Shown here: positions 13,201 through 24,600 of the stretch, piece after piece
Layout: each line of letters starts with the position of its first letter
How positions within the stretch are numbered: the first letter of the stretch is position 1
Assembly (NCBI GenBank): GCA_037577475.1
Contig: CM075194.1
Span: 6,561,992 to 6,625,991, forward strand
DNA length: 64,000 nt
Direction of reading: 5' to 3'
Source: Chaunax sp. Z400
Lineage: Eukaryota; Chordata; Actinopteri; Lophiiformes; Chaunacidae
Notes under the pieces: model-generated
Told to the model about the DNA's origin: nothing
What the model saw: only the letters and a program-made list of their open reading frames with translations
Database searches by the model: none
Program-made: the position numbers and the translations under genes

Positions 13201-13459
13201 AGATGTTTAGGAGAATGCTGCTGTTTTGCTGTGAAGCTCCAGAAATATTTTTGTGGACTAAGAAACTTCATCCAACTTTCCATCAGCAGGGGAAAGACTG
13301 ATTTTTAAACTGTGCCAAAACATGTACAGACACCTTTAACAGAAGCCACAGTTTCTGCAAACTATCAGTTCAGTGAGTCAAATGATGCCAACTCAGGAAA
13401 TTATGCAAAATGTTCTAGGCAGCAGGGAGCATGTTAGACAACATTTTTTAAATTTCTAC
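10274..13459. other. gfra4: gfra4 intron between domain 2 and domain 3 exons
   Basis: This intron is about 3.2 kb. It contains an ATC trinucleotide run (about 10732-10754). Next to it, about 10790-11520 is repeat-free with mixed composition and may hold an intronic control element. The plus-strand open frame at 11042-11512 (156 codons) has no cysteine pattern, domain or splice context that I recognise, and I treat it as chance. Confidence 0.6.
10732..10754. repeat. ATC trinucleotide microsatellite
   Basis: About seven tandem CAT/ATC units inside the gfra4 intron between the domain 2 and domain 3 exons. Confidence 0.9.
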
Positions 13460-13799
13460 CTGCACACGTAGTCTGCTTTACAGATCCGCAGCTGGGCCAG
13501 GCAGTTGGGCTTGTCCTTGTCCTCGTAGGAACAGGATGGCACGATGGTTTGCCGGCGGCGCTCAGCGCAGGCTGTGTCGGTGCAAGGACAGAACAGCAGC
13601 TCATGGGTGTAGTCAGGGGGAACACGATCAAAGAACTTCCTTAGTGCCTTGTTGCATTTTGGCCGGTTACACGGCCCCGAGCGGGCAGACGGCTGGATGC
13701 AGGCCGAGACATATTCCGTACGAAGCTTCTGACACGTCTCATCTATGTTGCACGCCTTGGCAGCATCCAGGCAGCGGTTCACCGTCGTTACTTCAGACT
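13460..13799 (-). CDS. gfra4: gfra4 domain 2 exon (ligand-binding domain)
   Basis: This 340-nt exon encodes the second cysteine-rich domain. It runs from ESEVTTVNRCLDAAKACN to RICKADYVC, followed by two bases of an arginine codon, and has 13 cysteines. Diagnostic strings are 'NRCLDAAKACN', 'CNKALRKFFDRVPPDYTH', 'LLFCPC', 'CAERRRQTIVPSCSYEDKDK' and 'PNCLAQLRIC'. The ERRRQTI segment is the conserved basic patch that contacts the ligand in solved GFR-alpha complexes. 'LLFCPC' points to GFRA4; GFRA1 and GFRA2 have 'MLFCSC'. The acceptor is CTCCTTGTAG above 13799 and the donor is TGCAG|GTAGAA at 13460. Open frames on the opposite strand here are shadows of this exon. Confidence 0.96.
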
Positions 13800-16700
13800 C
13801 TACAAGGAGAATAAGACACAAATGAGAGTCAGAAAGCATTTCATCCTTCTGTGTGGCTTGAGAAAATCAAATCCCAGGCAATGTTTACCAATGATTTCAA
13901 GGCCTAATTGGAGTTGGTATTGACTTGCCACTCTAACCTCCAGACTCAAGTGCAGTGTTGCATTTACAGATGAAAACAGGGTGTGTATGTGTGTATCTTG
14001 AAGTACAAACTAAACCAAAATGATGATTATGTGTAATAGGCCCCTGTGTAATGAATAGAACATGAATGGTGCTTAAATGTTGCATGAGCCTGGGCACTGG
14101 GTGTGTTTCAGTTGAGGCTTAATGGGTGAATATTTCATTCTGCTGGGTTAATGCAGAGTGGCAGTGCTGAAAAAGTGGCTTCTCTCTAACCGCACAACAA
14201 GGCCTGTAATTAATGCTCCCTTCCCCTTCATCTATCTATCCATCTTTCCAACACTCTCTCCCTATATCTCGGTCCATCCCTCACTCACCTGACTCCCCCC
14301 TTCCCTCGCCATCTTCCTCCCTTGTCGCATGCTGCCATCACCACCCATTCCATCTGTCTCTTCCTTTCCTCTTTTCAACTCGCTCTCCCCTCTCCTCCAT
14401 CAACTTTGTCCATCTCTGCCTCCCTCAGTGCCTGTGATCCTGCTGACTTCTGCGGTAATGAGCAACCTCTGTTGAGGCGGTGGAAAGCCCCCTGCACAAC
14501 CATCTTCTTTTGGCTGCATTATTTCCTAATCCATCATCATGTGTGCTTTTTCCCCAAGTGACCAACCACTCAATACGACCATGATGACGCTCAGCTCCTG
14601 TGGCAGATAGCGCTGCTCATTAGTTTGTAAACTGCCTGTAGTTGTGTCTCCTGGTGAGTTTGCCTCTCACCAAGCTGTCATATAAAATATGAATGGCCTT
14701 GGAGAGCAAGCTAACAACCCATCACAAAGCATAGGTTATTCCCAATTTAACTGCTAAGCATACGAGGGGGAGGCAGTAAGAGGATGGAGGGACCTGATAG
14801 AACTGCAGGGTGTGATGACAAATTGCATCCAGTAGCCACATGCATGGGAAATGGAGTCTACACGTATATTTTTATGTTCTGTGTTATTTATTAAACTTGC
14901 TGAGCATGCACGCTCTTACATACATTTACAACCTAGAGCGTCCCAGTATAACCACAGCTCTGAGCTGTTCCTCGCTGGAGTCACTGGAGGTTGAATGCTC
15001 TCATGCTCTAGCTTGTTTTCCAGTCACAAGCCTGGTTATGGTATATTCATCATCACACATCTACATTTTAAATCTGCACTGGAGTCTGTGAGTATTTTGT
15101 CCGCTACACATTTGGCTATTATTGTCCATGCAGAAGATTTTAAAACTCACAGTGTCTGTGGTTGAAGTACAGATTTTAAACTTTAAAGTAAATTTTTGAT
15201 ATTTATTATTTAATATTCTTGACTATTAATTACAATTATACAAACATTTTAAACCTTGGTTGTCTTGGTCATTTTTAAAAACACTGTGTTCTACAGTTCT
15301 ACTAGTTCTTTAGAGAATACTTCACTGAATATTTTGTTTATGCATCAGATACAACCTGAAGGTTTCTAAGGGTGCTTTCACACCTACTTCGTTTGGTCCG
15401 GAATTCCGGACTTTTCAGTTTGATCTGGACCAAAATTGCAGGTGTGCAACCTAACCCGCACCAAGGTCCGGATCAAAGACCAGGTCTTTGGTCCGTCAAA
15501 AAGAGGCAGTCTCGGACCGGATCAAACTGAACCATGGCTCGATTCGTTTACAGTGTGAAAAAGCACTTTTTTTGATGGTTTGGACTTTCGCACCAGTTAC
15601 AGGGGGTGATACCTCCCTGATAAATAATTGTTACAGAATTTAGTTTTGACATAGCCTGGAAACTGTTTTCCAATAGTTCAGGTTTTAGTGATGGTGTTGG
15701 TGGAGGTTTGCGCTCACTTGCTTTCTAGTTTTGTTATAATTTTATAACACATATGTATTGTCAACTTAATCATTTTTTTGTATTAAGTACTTTGAAGTAA
15801 TTTTCTAAGTACCTCCGGTTAACTATCTTTCTCTTAAGAGAGAAGTTAGTTAGTTCAACTTCTTCCACTGTGAAGTAACTGCTAGCTTCAGAGTAGCTTC
15901 CTCAGCGCTGCTGGACTGTTGCTGAAATATATTGTACCTTGTGAAGCTGAGGACATCCTTCATCAAAGTTTCAGACCCAATTTTAAAGCCTACATGGAGG
16001 AAGTATTTAATACTATTTAATAATATAGACTTTCAGTAAAGTAATACCACATTTATATTGGATGTACAGTACATTGAACTGACATTGTGGAAAATGACAG
16101 GGCTGGACTTACTACAGTGTCTAATGTGGATGTTAACACCATCAAATAAAAGCTCTGCATTTTACCTTCATTGTCATTGTATCATTGGACCCAAATGCCT
16201 AGTTTCCTTATAAAAGCTTATGACTCACCTGTTGCATCCCACACAAAACAAAATAGTTTGTCTTACAATTATGCTGCATGAAACAGAAAAAAGACAAACA
16301 ATTTCTGCCACTTCTACAGGCCAACGACACACTAAAAAGCTCCTTTTTTAGTTAACTGATTAATGGGTAAAGGGTGAAGTACATTGTTGTTTGAATACTC
16401 CTCAAACTACGATGAGCTGCGGCTCCAGCTTGTGTCTTTGAGAAGGGTCATTACTCTGAGGGAGAGATGCTATAAGGGCGGAAAAACATCCATTAATCAC
16501 GTCTTTGTTGTTTTGGCAGTCGACTTGTCGAGATGCATGGCATGAATGTCAACTTTGACCTCCCGAGGAGTTGCTGGAATGAAATTTACGGGAAGGCTGT
16601 ACAGTGCAGGCCTGCCTTAAATCAAAACAGCCTGAAATGAGTGGTGTAATTTTAATAAGAGCTTGTGTATGAGGTCACAGACACATATGATCAAGCATGT

Positions 16701-19700
16701 TAACGCAGATGTGCATTTTCAACTTGTTTACTTATACTATCTCCCACAAACAGACTAGGAAAGATTTTCAAATTTTCTTGTTAATCAATAGTAGTTCAAC
16801 TTTCAAAAACATTTGTGTTGTCCTTTTAGGTCATCCAAATGTGGTATGTAAATGTATTTTGCAAAAGAATTGATATTTTAAGCACTTTACTATGTAACAT
16901 CTTTGTATTAAGTCTTTTGAATGTTAATATTAAATATTAATTAAAAATCCTATTCAGTTATTAATAACAGATGTAACCTCGGGGTTAAACGACATAAATT
17001 TAGTGTTTAATTTCTTTTTAGTTTCACTTAGTGTTTCTTACACTGTCTGACTTCATGACTTCAGTACACGCCACTGATCTCAATAATTACTCTGAGTGAT
17101 TGAATACAGTGGCATCATAATCTGTAATAATGATGGTTAAATCTACAGAAATGTGAATTCTTTAACTGGCTTCTGTGTACATGCAGTTGTACAGCTTAAC
17201 ATTTCAGATTTAGATCCAGATCGCCGGCTATTATGCAGGATGTCTCCTGACCTGGCCTATTTATCTTTTTATATCCCTGTAGTATAAAGAAGCGTGTGCA
17301 GTTTGCCGATGTCACCTTGCAGTACCGCAGGTTTAAAATCATGTATTGAATTGTATTGTATTGACACTGATCCCTCATTGCCATTAAGAGATGCTGTGAC
17401 AGCCCCTCTGTTTGGTTTGCTCTGTTGTTACTGTGCTTTCTCTCTCCAGGACTGAGGATAATCAGCAGCATGGGACACAACTGGGCCCAGTGAGCCCTAT
17501 GTATATAAGGCAGAGCAGCCAATCCTGGGGCAGATCTCACCCCACACACCTCTTGAGTTGTGGCTCTCCCTTCCTTTTCTTTTTTCCATAGAACAGCATG
17601 CAGCACATTTTCACTCATCCACTACCCACGCTGCAGACTATGCAGATTTCAGTTTGTTATTTAGTAAACCCTTGTGTCTCAACAACATATAAAACTTTCA
17701 TGTACAATTTTAAAAGGTTCTATATATGAGATTTTTCACATTAATAGCGCAGCGACAAGTATTTTCCATGTGAAGATAAAGTTTTTAATAGCGTCATTGT
17801 CATTGCAAGTTTCCAATGTACACAGCTGTTCGCACCAAATATACTTATGCCCATCTGTGCATTCATGGAAGTGTTGGTCTTAAAATGAGGAGGGGTCAGG
17901 CACATTGTTGGTGCATTATTATCGTCACAGAAAGTGATTGACCAACAAAAACCTCACTGGCGCAGTGTTTTTTTCCTGTTATTTAAAGGGTGCACATTAT
18001 TCAGACTGAAAGATATGCCTACATAGACAGCTTGGCAACACGTGAACATTTTACTTGTTACACGCAAGTGATGCATGGATTGGCGCTGACAGTGTTGCAC
18101 CCGCAAAGTACACTGCTGGAAACACGTCTACTGTCTATGTGCAACTTCATCAACCGTAAAAGGCCCTCAAAGTTCAGCACAAGCACATTTCACTTCAACC
18201 TGCATAAAAGTCTGTCAGTCTCTTAAAGGGGCAGCGCTCCCTTTCTAAAGGGCAAGTACAATTTCTCTCCCTTTGCAGTAAATAGGCACACAGGTAAGTC
18301 ATGCTTTTAACCTTTGTAATAATAAAATATGAATGAACTAAAACACTTATTTAAAGAAAACTATTTTTAATATTGACATGAAGTCAACAAGAAACTATTC
18401 CAGTTCGCTACAACATCACTGAAATCCACTTGTGGAGTTTCGTCCACCCACGACCCAGCAATATATTGTTTGATCTGATTTAGAGACTTACACCCATATA
18501 GACGTTTCATGACAGCGTCACCAGGATTTACTCTCAGGAGTACAGTTGCTTTACTCTGAATGTCACTGCATGAACCTGGACTATGTGTGTGACCTTTTGT
18601 ATGTGTAGAATCACACAGAACACAGAGGACAGCTTAGAGCAGAACCCACAGCGGAGATAAATAAACAGACTTTGGCATTTATTTTACTGGCATCGCCAAC
18701 ACCAGGCCTCATTATCCCTCAGCTCAACAAAATGGAGACAGTATGATCGATTTATCAAACACCTACTGAACAAGCAGAACACAGTTAGCAGAAATGTGTC
18801 TTTGGCCCCTCTGCAGTCACTCGCTGCCACCTCGTAATCCTCATACAGGTGATCCATAGGAGTTGACAGGTATGGTATAACTGTCCTTATTCAATATTGA
18901 TATCATGAACATGTCATTATTTAGAGAAACAAATGTGACTTTTGTTTCAGATGTATTTTTACGCCACTTCTGTTTATTCTCAAACATTTCCGCAGCTGCC
19001 TCATAAAAACGAACATGCTGTTTTTAAATATTTAAATAAGGCAGTGTCTTTGAGCTGTCATTATCCACTTGTTTAAATGTTTTTTTGTTTGTTTTTTCTG
19101 TGTAGGACATTTATCTTTATACTGTATGGCATGCATGAACACCTTCCATACTAATCACTTCATTTAAGTCATTATTTAAGTTTAACAGACTCTCCGTTTC
19201 AGCTTCACTCATCCAGAGCATAATTGCCGTCGGAGAAAACAAAACACTTGACTTTATGTCCTCTCCATTTAAAAAAAATGTAACTCCTCATTTGTGTGCA
19301 GCTCGTCTCTTTTGAAAACCTCCAACAGCAAGAAAACGAACGGCTGTTTGAGTAAACAAACCAGTTCTGTCTATCTTCCATTTTCTTTGTCTCATGTTCA
19401 GTTCTTACCATGACATCTTTCCATCTGTTCTCTCTTTCTGGTTCACCCTCCCACCCCCCAGTGTTGCTGCTTCCAGCTATATTAAAGCAAATAGGTAATT
19501 AATCTGTGCCTCAGGGGCTAACAGCAGCACATAACAGCCCTGCAGCTTGCCCACAGGCTCATGGGAAAGACAGAAGCAAAGTGTGGCTTGTTACTCTTCA
19601 AACACGCTGAAAACTTACCTGCATATCCATCTTCTCATTCAAAATGACACAAATAACATCTTGTTTTGCTCTCTCTTTTGCATGCAACTTTGTAGGTACC

Positions 19701-19790
19701 ACTTATTTTTTGCACAAAATATAACTTAAAATAGTAACTGAAGGTAAAAGCAGAAAAAACACTTGTAGCAGTGGCAGCTTGCCCACTCAC
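13800..19790. other. gfra4: gfra4 intron between linker and domain 2 exons
   Basis: This is the largest intron seen, about 6 kb. It holds a strongly pyrimidine-rich stretch on the plus strand (about 14209-14410) and a small MITE (15372-15566). The rest is AT-rich. A block near 16400-16640 is repeat-free and of balanced composition. No further exon is needed or seen, because the phases on both sides match. Confidence 0.65.
15372..15566. mobile_element. Small nonautonomous DNA transposon (MITE), hAT-like
   Basis: A 195-bp element with inverted ends: GTGCTTTCACAC at 15372-15383 and GTGTGAAAAAGCAC at 15553-15566, whose complement reads GTGCTTTTTCACAC. It is rich in GGTCCG/GGACC words and includes a perfect 14-bp palindrome (15397-15410, TCCGGAATTCCGGA). 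The 'GGGTGCTTTCACACCT...GGTCCG' start is a common fish MITE pattern. It has no coding capacity. The superfamily is inferred from the ends only. Confidence 0.7.
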
Positions 19791-19871
19791 CTGCAGCGAT
19801 GGAGGCCAGACGAACATAGTCAGAGGCCCTCTCCTCTGGTTCATATGGGTAGCTCTCCACCAGGCTGAGTC
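19791..19871 (-). CDS. gfra4: gfra4 linker exon between domains 1 and 2
   Basis: This 81-nt exon was found by reading the minus strand between the two larger exons. It translates to LSLVESYPYEP followed by EERASDYVRLASIAA, after a glycine shared with domain 1. The 'SPYEP...RLASI' pattern is the known linker of GFRA1 and GFRA2 ('SPYEPV..SRLSDIFRLASI'), which makes the call firm despite its size. The acceptor is TGTTGGCAG at 19872 and the donor is GCTGCAG|GTGAGT at 19791. The spare G at its end joins AG from the next exon to give glutamate. It has no cysteine, as expected of a linker. Confidence 0.9.
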
Positions 19872-21525
19872 CTGCCAACACAGAGGAAATCTCTCAATAT
19901 ATATATCATGAAAGTTACATACAAAATGCATTGCATATGTACCCTGTAAATAAGGAGACAGGAGATCAAATGGCCAAAGACCAATCAAAACCATAAAAAT
20001 TAGCTTTAACTAAAACAACGTTTGGATTATCTGCAACACTTGTGTCCATACTGATGGTACCAAGAACAAATAGAATAAAATACATAAGGAAAAGGCTGGA
20101 ATAATACTGCCTCTCCTCATGTTTTTTGTGTGTCAGTTAAGTTTCTTGTAATTTTAATAAATACAACTATATTACGTCCACCAAAGGGGATTTTATGTTT
20201 TCACCCATGTTAATTTTTTTTCTTTGTTGATTTGTTTGTTTGTTACATAACAACTGATGGATAGATTTCCACAAAACTTGGTTGAATGATGGGGCATGGC
20301 CCAGAAAGGAGCTCATTACATGTTGATGTGTATAAAACAATAAAGGACCTCCACAAACAGAGAGACATTTTGTGTCTGTTTTAGAGGACCATGTATTAAT
20401 GCAATGCAGGATCTGTGTTACTTTATAGTGTACTTTACTGGAGCTTATTCCCAAACAAATTGATCTAGAACAAAAAAAAAAGGAAATTAATTTTAAAGAA
20501 GCCAAACTCTGAAGTAAATTTATTACAAATAAAAAGAGAGGAATATGATATTCCTATATATGATATGAGCTTACTAAAGGAGCTCTTTGTCCATGAGTTG
20601 ATCAATACAACTTGTTCAATACATCAATAGGGAACGGTCTTGAGAATCATCTCAGAACATATTAAAGACACAATGCCTCAATGCACAAACACTCTTTAAG
20701 CATTTAATTGAGAGCAATTCAAAGATTTGTTCAGCCTTTTGACAAACAAATCTTTAAATTGCTGACTTTGAGTTGTCTGGGTTAAAAAAAAAAAAAGTAT
20801 TACTGTGAAGCAACTCATAACCATACATTGAAATGAAGTTAGAATGCTGTTGAGACAATAAAAACATGTAACCCTTGATGATTTTTGGGCTGCATATCAC
20901 CATATCAATGCTAACTGTGGAGGAACAGCTAATCAAGACCAAGCTAACTGTAAGCTGTTAGGTGTTTGCAGAAAAGTCCAGAACTTAATATTATGCATCT
21001 TAAATGACAGAGTCGACCCAGTGCATACATACTGAACCTGATAAAGGTTTGTTGTTCACTCACTGAAGCCTAGAAATAATGGCGGTTGTTGTCTTTACAC
21101 ATTAGCTCTTCACTGGCAGATATTTACAATGTCATCAACCTTGTTTTATTCATCCTCAGTTGTTTTGACAATACAAATGTATGCTAAATGCTTATGTTTA
21201 GTGTTAAGTGTTACACAAATAATGGGATTCAGCGTAGGAAATGACAACATTAGTGCAAAGCATTTGAATTAAGCAGTAAAGTGATCATATGCAATGAGTG
21301 TGGGTGGAACAAAAGGAATCAGAGCCTCACTTTTAACTATTTTTGACACAATAATCACTCTTCCCATTTAAGCCTGGAATTTACCATTGAGCTGTCTGGA
21401 GGCGGAAGCCTCATTTATGTGAAATGGGCGGCACATATTTGATGATTGCAATAATAGACTGTACCTGTTCCAGTCCACCTCTCGGGAACAGAACCATCAG
21501 ATTCTGAGTGTTGTGCCAATCTTAC
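19872..21525. other. gfra4: gfra4 intron between domain 1 and linker exons
   Basis: This intron is about 1.65 kb, with GTAAG and GGCAG ends on the minus strand. It contains a copy of the ACCTCC-type dispersed repeat near 20173-20335 and otherwise AT-rich sequence. Confidence 0.7.
20173..20335 (+). repeat. Dispersed repeat, second copy of the ACCTCC/GTTT family
   Basis: It has the same order as the 7943 copy: CGTCCACCAAAGGGGATTTT, then TTTTCACCCATGTTA, (GTTT) units, AACAACTGATGGATAG, ATTTCCACAAAACTTGGTTG and GGCATGGCCCAGAAAGG. It is diverged and lies in a gfra4 intron. Confidence 0.6.
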
Positions 21526-21780
21526 CGTGCAGGACAGACTGATGCAGACTCCAGTAGATACTCAGGCAGTTTTTCTCCTTCTTCATGCCTCGTTTACATT
21601 GGCAGCCATGCAAAGGAGTGGACAGCAGTGCTGTCATGGCGTTCTCACACTGGTTTCGTGCCCCCGGCCCCAGTTTCACACTGCCGTCCCCTGCCACACA
21701 CTGCCTGAGGGTGCGCAGTCGTGGGCTGCAGGTGTCGTCGCTGGAGCAGGTGTCTCCTGCACGCAGACAGTCCCTCCCGC
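21526..21780 (-). CDS. gfra4: gfra4 domain 1 exon (N-terminal cysteine-rich domain)
   Basis: The exon encodes the first GFR-alpha cysteine-rich domain, starting GGRDCLRAGDTC and ending IYWSLHQSVLHG. It has eight cysteines and the family hallmarks 'RTLRQCVAG' and 'CKRGMKKEKNC'. The acceptor is the pyrimidine-rich CTCTCTCTGCAG just above 21780, and the donor is CACG|GTAAG at 21526. The exon opens with two bases that complete a codon begun in the missing signal-peptide exon (phase 1) and ends with one spare base, which the next exon completes as glycine. An in-frame ATG lies in the intron 16 bases before the acceptor. It gives no signal peptide, so I do not treat it as a start. In the family, domain 1 contributes less to ligand binding than domains 2 and 3, and mammalian GFRA4 lacks it. 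Confidence 0.93.
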
Positions 21781-22868
21781 CTGCAGAGAGAGCCATACAT
21801 GGGACTCCTGCAAGGCAACACAGATAGAGGACAGGTTCGTGTAAGGTTGTGGTCTCTGATGATGAGCTCTGAGCAGAGGTCTAAGTATTGGTTTGTGCAG
21901 TTGCTCTGCAAAGCTTTCAGAGGCTGTTTTGGATGTAACATAAGGCCACATATTGAGGTTTGATCCAGTACACCAAATTCCAAATAAAACAAAAAGTTAA
22001 ATAACAAGCAATGTTTTTTTTCCATTTATTTAACCATTATTATTCATATTTGATGTATATTGATGAAAGCTTGATGAGCTAAGCTATCCTGCTAAGCATG
22101 TCTACATTGCAACTTTTTCCCCCCAAACAATAAAGACCAAGCAAAGGGCATTAAATTATTCAAAAGATGTGATTTCTCCAGAGAAATTGTCGTCAGAATT
22201 AGCAGATATTTAGCTGAAGTACTACTGATAGCAAGTACAAAAAGAACATTACGTGGAATTAGGTGAAGGAAAAGTATTTAATGCATGATTTCTTATTCTC
22301 TAATATGGGTCAAGCTGCAGAAGCATCCATCTGTATCCCTTGCCTGGTAATTGCCTGTGAGATAACACAGATAACATCACTATATCATCAGGGTTATTTT
22401 TGTCAGACAGTGTGACAGAAGACGTGCTGAAGGCCATTCCAAGTAAACTGATTTTGATGCGATTTAGTCCTTGAAGATGATCAAATCTTCCTGCTGAACG
22501 AATGCACACTTTTATGATCCATTGCTAAATAGTGTAAATTGTTAAAATAGGGTAAATTGAATGGAATTCAATAATGCAACATTTCTACACTTGTCAGAAG
22601 TGATCAAGGTTGGTCAACGATGCATTTGACAACAATACTCCAGCTCGTTAAAATGTTATGCATAAACCCAAGGGGGTGCTATATTATTCATGAATTCATA
22701 CAGTTGTCACATAGAATACATCTGACAGCACTGCTGGATGCTGATGAAACTCGGGGGTTAGATGTATCTCACCAATACATCCTGACATGTTCAAAATTAC
22801 ACTGATGTGATTCAGCTCCAGTCAAAACAAAGAGTCATATTTGTTACTGATTGGCACACAGAGGGGGC

Positions 22869-22890
22869 ATGGTGTGTGTGTGTGTGTGTG
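22869..22890. repeat. TG dinucleotide microsatellite
   Basis: About eleven GT units in tandem. Confidence 0.9.
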
Positions 22891-23014
22891 CAAATGCAAT
22901 CTTTTTCCCCATAGAGATCTTTGACTGCCTCTTAAAAATGATGTAGTGTTTTTTTTAAATACATCCATGTGTCTAATGTTGCATCCAAATTAACAAGACA
23001 AAGAGCCTACAGTG

Positions 23015-23445
23015 ATGCACGTGGCTCTGTGAGGATGTACTTAGGCACAGCAAGCTAATATGCTCACAGAGACAATGCTAATGTGCTGATTTAATAGGCA
23101 TATTGTTGTTGTTGTTTTTTTTACAATCTTACTTTAGTCTGTTAGAATGCTAACATTAGCACCAAACACAACATTTAGCTAGTGGATGATGAACTAGTTG
23201 TACAGCTATTTGGTCATAAACCAAAGTAACGGACAACTAAAAATTTCAGGCTGATGATGACGCAATATTAAAATCCAGGGGATCACTTTGATTCTTAGGA
23301 TTCTGGGCACCAGGGATATATGTGCCAAATTTCATGACAATCTGAAATTTGATGGAATATTTCAAACATTACCAAAGCGATAGATTGACCGACCTGCATA
23401 GTTATACCTAAAGCCATGCCGCTAGTTTGGCTAAAAAGCTCACTA
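23015..23445 (+). repeat. Dispersed fish repeat (GCTAACATTAGC ... GCCATGCCGCTAG type)
   Basis: It contains, in order, TTAGGCACAGCAAGCTAATA, ATGCTAACATTAGCACC, GGGGATCACTTTGATT, GCCAAATTTCATGACAATC and GCCATGCCGCTAGTTTGGC. This combination is a very common interspersed sequence in percomorph genomes that I recognise by its word order. The family name and exact ends are unknown to me. Confidence 0.55.
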
Positions 23446-24404
23446 ATTTGATGGAGGGTCTGACTGTACAGCCACACGTACTGTAGTTCAAAATCACAGA
23501 ACTTTATTTGTACTCTAGTGTGCTCTTATGGAAACCCCAATGTTTCCAAATAGCAAATATGTCAGGCTGAATTTTGGTGAAATGTGTATAAAATGGTGCA
23601 AATCTAGATAGACGTCTAGAATATTTCCATCTGAGATAACAGTGCAGCCATTCATACTGTCAGACAGGGAGGAACGCCTCTAAAATAGGGAAACTGTGGT
23701 TAAGGTTAACTTATTTTCCATTACAAGAATGCACCTGCAAGGGACACCAACATATTAAATAATCTAAAATGATTCATTTTCTACAAGTGGGTGGAGTCCG
23801 TTATCCATTGCTGGTCAGTCCCAAGAAATCACATCATCTCTGTGTCACTCACAACTCTGTGAGACTTTCTCTGCAGTAGTTGCTTCAGTAATTAAATCTT
23901 AATCAAGTTTCATTTGGTCCCAGCTCAATCAAGTGATGAGGAGTTAAAGAAGTTATCCCAATAAACGCGGACCTTTGCTCATTTTCTACTGGCAGACTGA
24001 CAAGACAAAGAATTCTACATTTTGGTTCAAATATAACTCAGGAGAAAATCTCTCTGGGTCGACTTGAGAGATGATCAGATAGATATTTGTGGAGGAAAGG
24101 TGTTAACTGCCATGTGCCCAGCAGGAGACTTCTTTACCCTGCCTAGAGGTAAGCGATCAATAAAAGTCAAACAGTCAGGCGAAAGGCAAAAGGCGAAAGG
24201 CATATTACCATGGGTTTGGGGTGTTTGTGGAGCCTTTTGAGAGAAATCATCTGTCATTCCAGTGAAGAGCTCATCTCCACTTCAGTCTTGACAGGCAGCA
24301 CTTAGTGTGCCAAAAAAGAAAAAAGAATTTCCTCCTCAAGTCATTTATTCCACTATAGAGACTTAAAATCTGATTAATTTTCTGTACGGCTAAGGGAGGG
24401 CAAA

Positions 24405-24600
24405 AAACTGCAGGGTGACATAATGTCATTCGTTTTCAATGCAAATCAGCTCCACTCAAGAGTTTTCTTGGATCAAATGAAGGTATCTTGAGAAAAGCGG
24501 AGGAATCAGCCTTATGTCAAGATACCTCACTTGCTCTAAGAAAACTCTCAAAATGCACATTTGCATTGGAAATGCTTAACATTATCTCTCCCCTCTGGTA
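24405..24600. repeat. Long imperfect inverted repeat (foldback/hairpin element)
   Basis: Paired blocks are symmetric about 24504. ATAATGT (24420-24426) pairs with ACATTAT (24579-24585). AATGCAAAT (24438-24446) pairs with ATTTGCATT (24559-24567). AGAGTTTTCTT (24459-24469) pairs with AAGAAAACTCT (24538-24548). GGTATCTTGA (24482-24491) pairs with TCAAGATACC (24517-24526). The gaps between blocks are 10-12 bases on both sides, so the whole region folds into one long stem with internal loops and a loop of about 25 bases. Weaker pairing extends to about 24405 and 24600. This looks like a palindromic MITE or a hairpin RNA source. Confidence 0.8.

Larger units (their letters stand above)
8489..21780 (-). 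other. gfra4: gfra4 gene body (five internal coding exons; both ends missing)
   Basis: This is the span of a GDNF-family receptor alpha gene read right to left. Exon lengths are 255, 81, 340, 110 and 135 nt. The intron phases (1,1,2,1, then 1 after the last exon seen) join without a frame break, and every junction has AG/GT. Introns are about 1.65, 6.0, 3.2 and 1.5 kb. The product has three cysteine-rich GFR-alpha domains. GFRA4 is favoured over GFRA1 and GFRA2 by 'LLFCPC' in domain 2 and 'AASGNHREQC' in domain 3, which resemble human GFRA4 as I remember it. Known family role: a GPI-anchored cell-surface co-receptor for RET that binds a GDNF-family ligand. Fish can carry two gfra4 paralogues, and I cannot say which this is. 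The signal-peptide exon and the C-terminal GPI exon(s) were not found in the window. Confidence 0.88.
21781..24404. other. Sequence upstream of the domain 1 exon, no exon seen
   Basis: This is presumed intron 1 of gfra4, because the signal-peptide exon must lie at higher coordinates. It contains a TG microsatellite (about 22869-22890) and a dispersed repeat (about 23015-23445). No start codon followed by a hydrophobic signal and a phase-1 donor was recognised. Confidence 0.5.

Noticed and set aside
13536..13814. Plus-strand open frame opposite the domain 2 exon
   Set aside because: It is a shadow of the domain 2 exon, with no independent support.
21527..21844. Plus-strand open frames opposite the domain 1 exon
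   Set aside because: They are shadows of the GC-rich gfra4 exon; the minus strand has the cysteine pattern, splice sites and matching phase.
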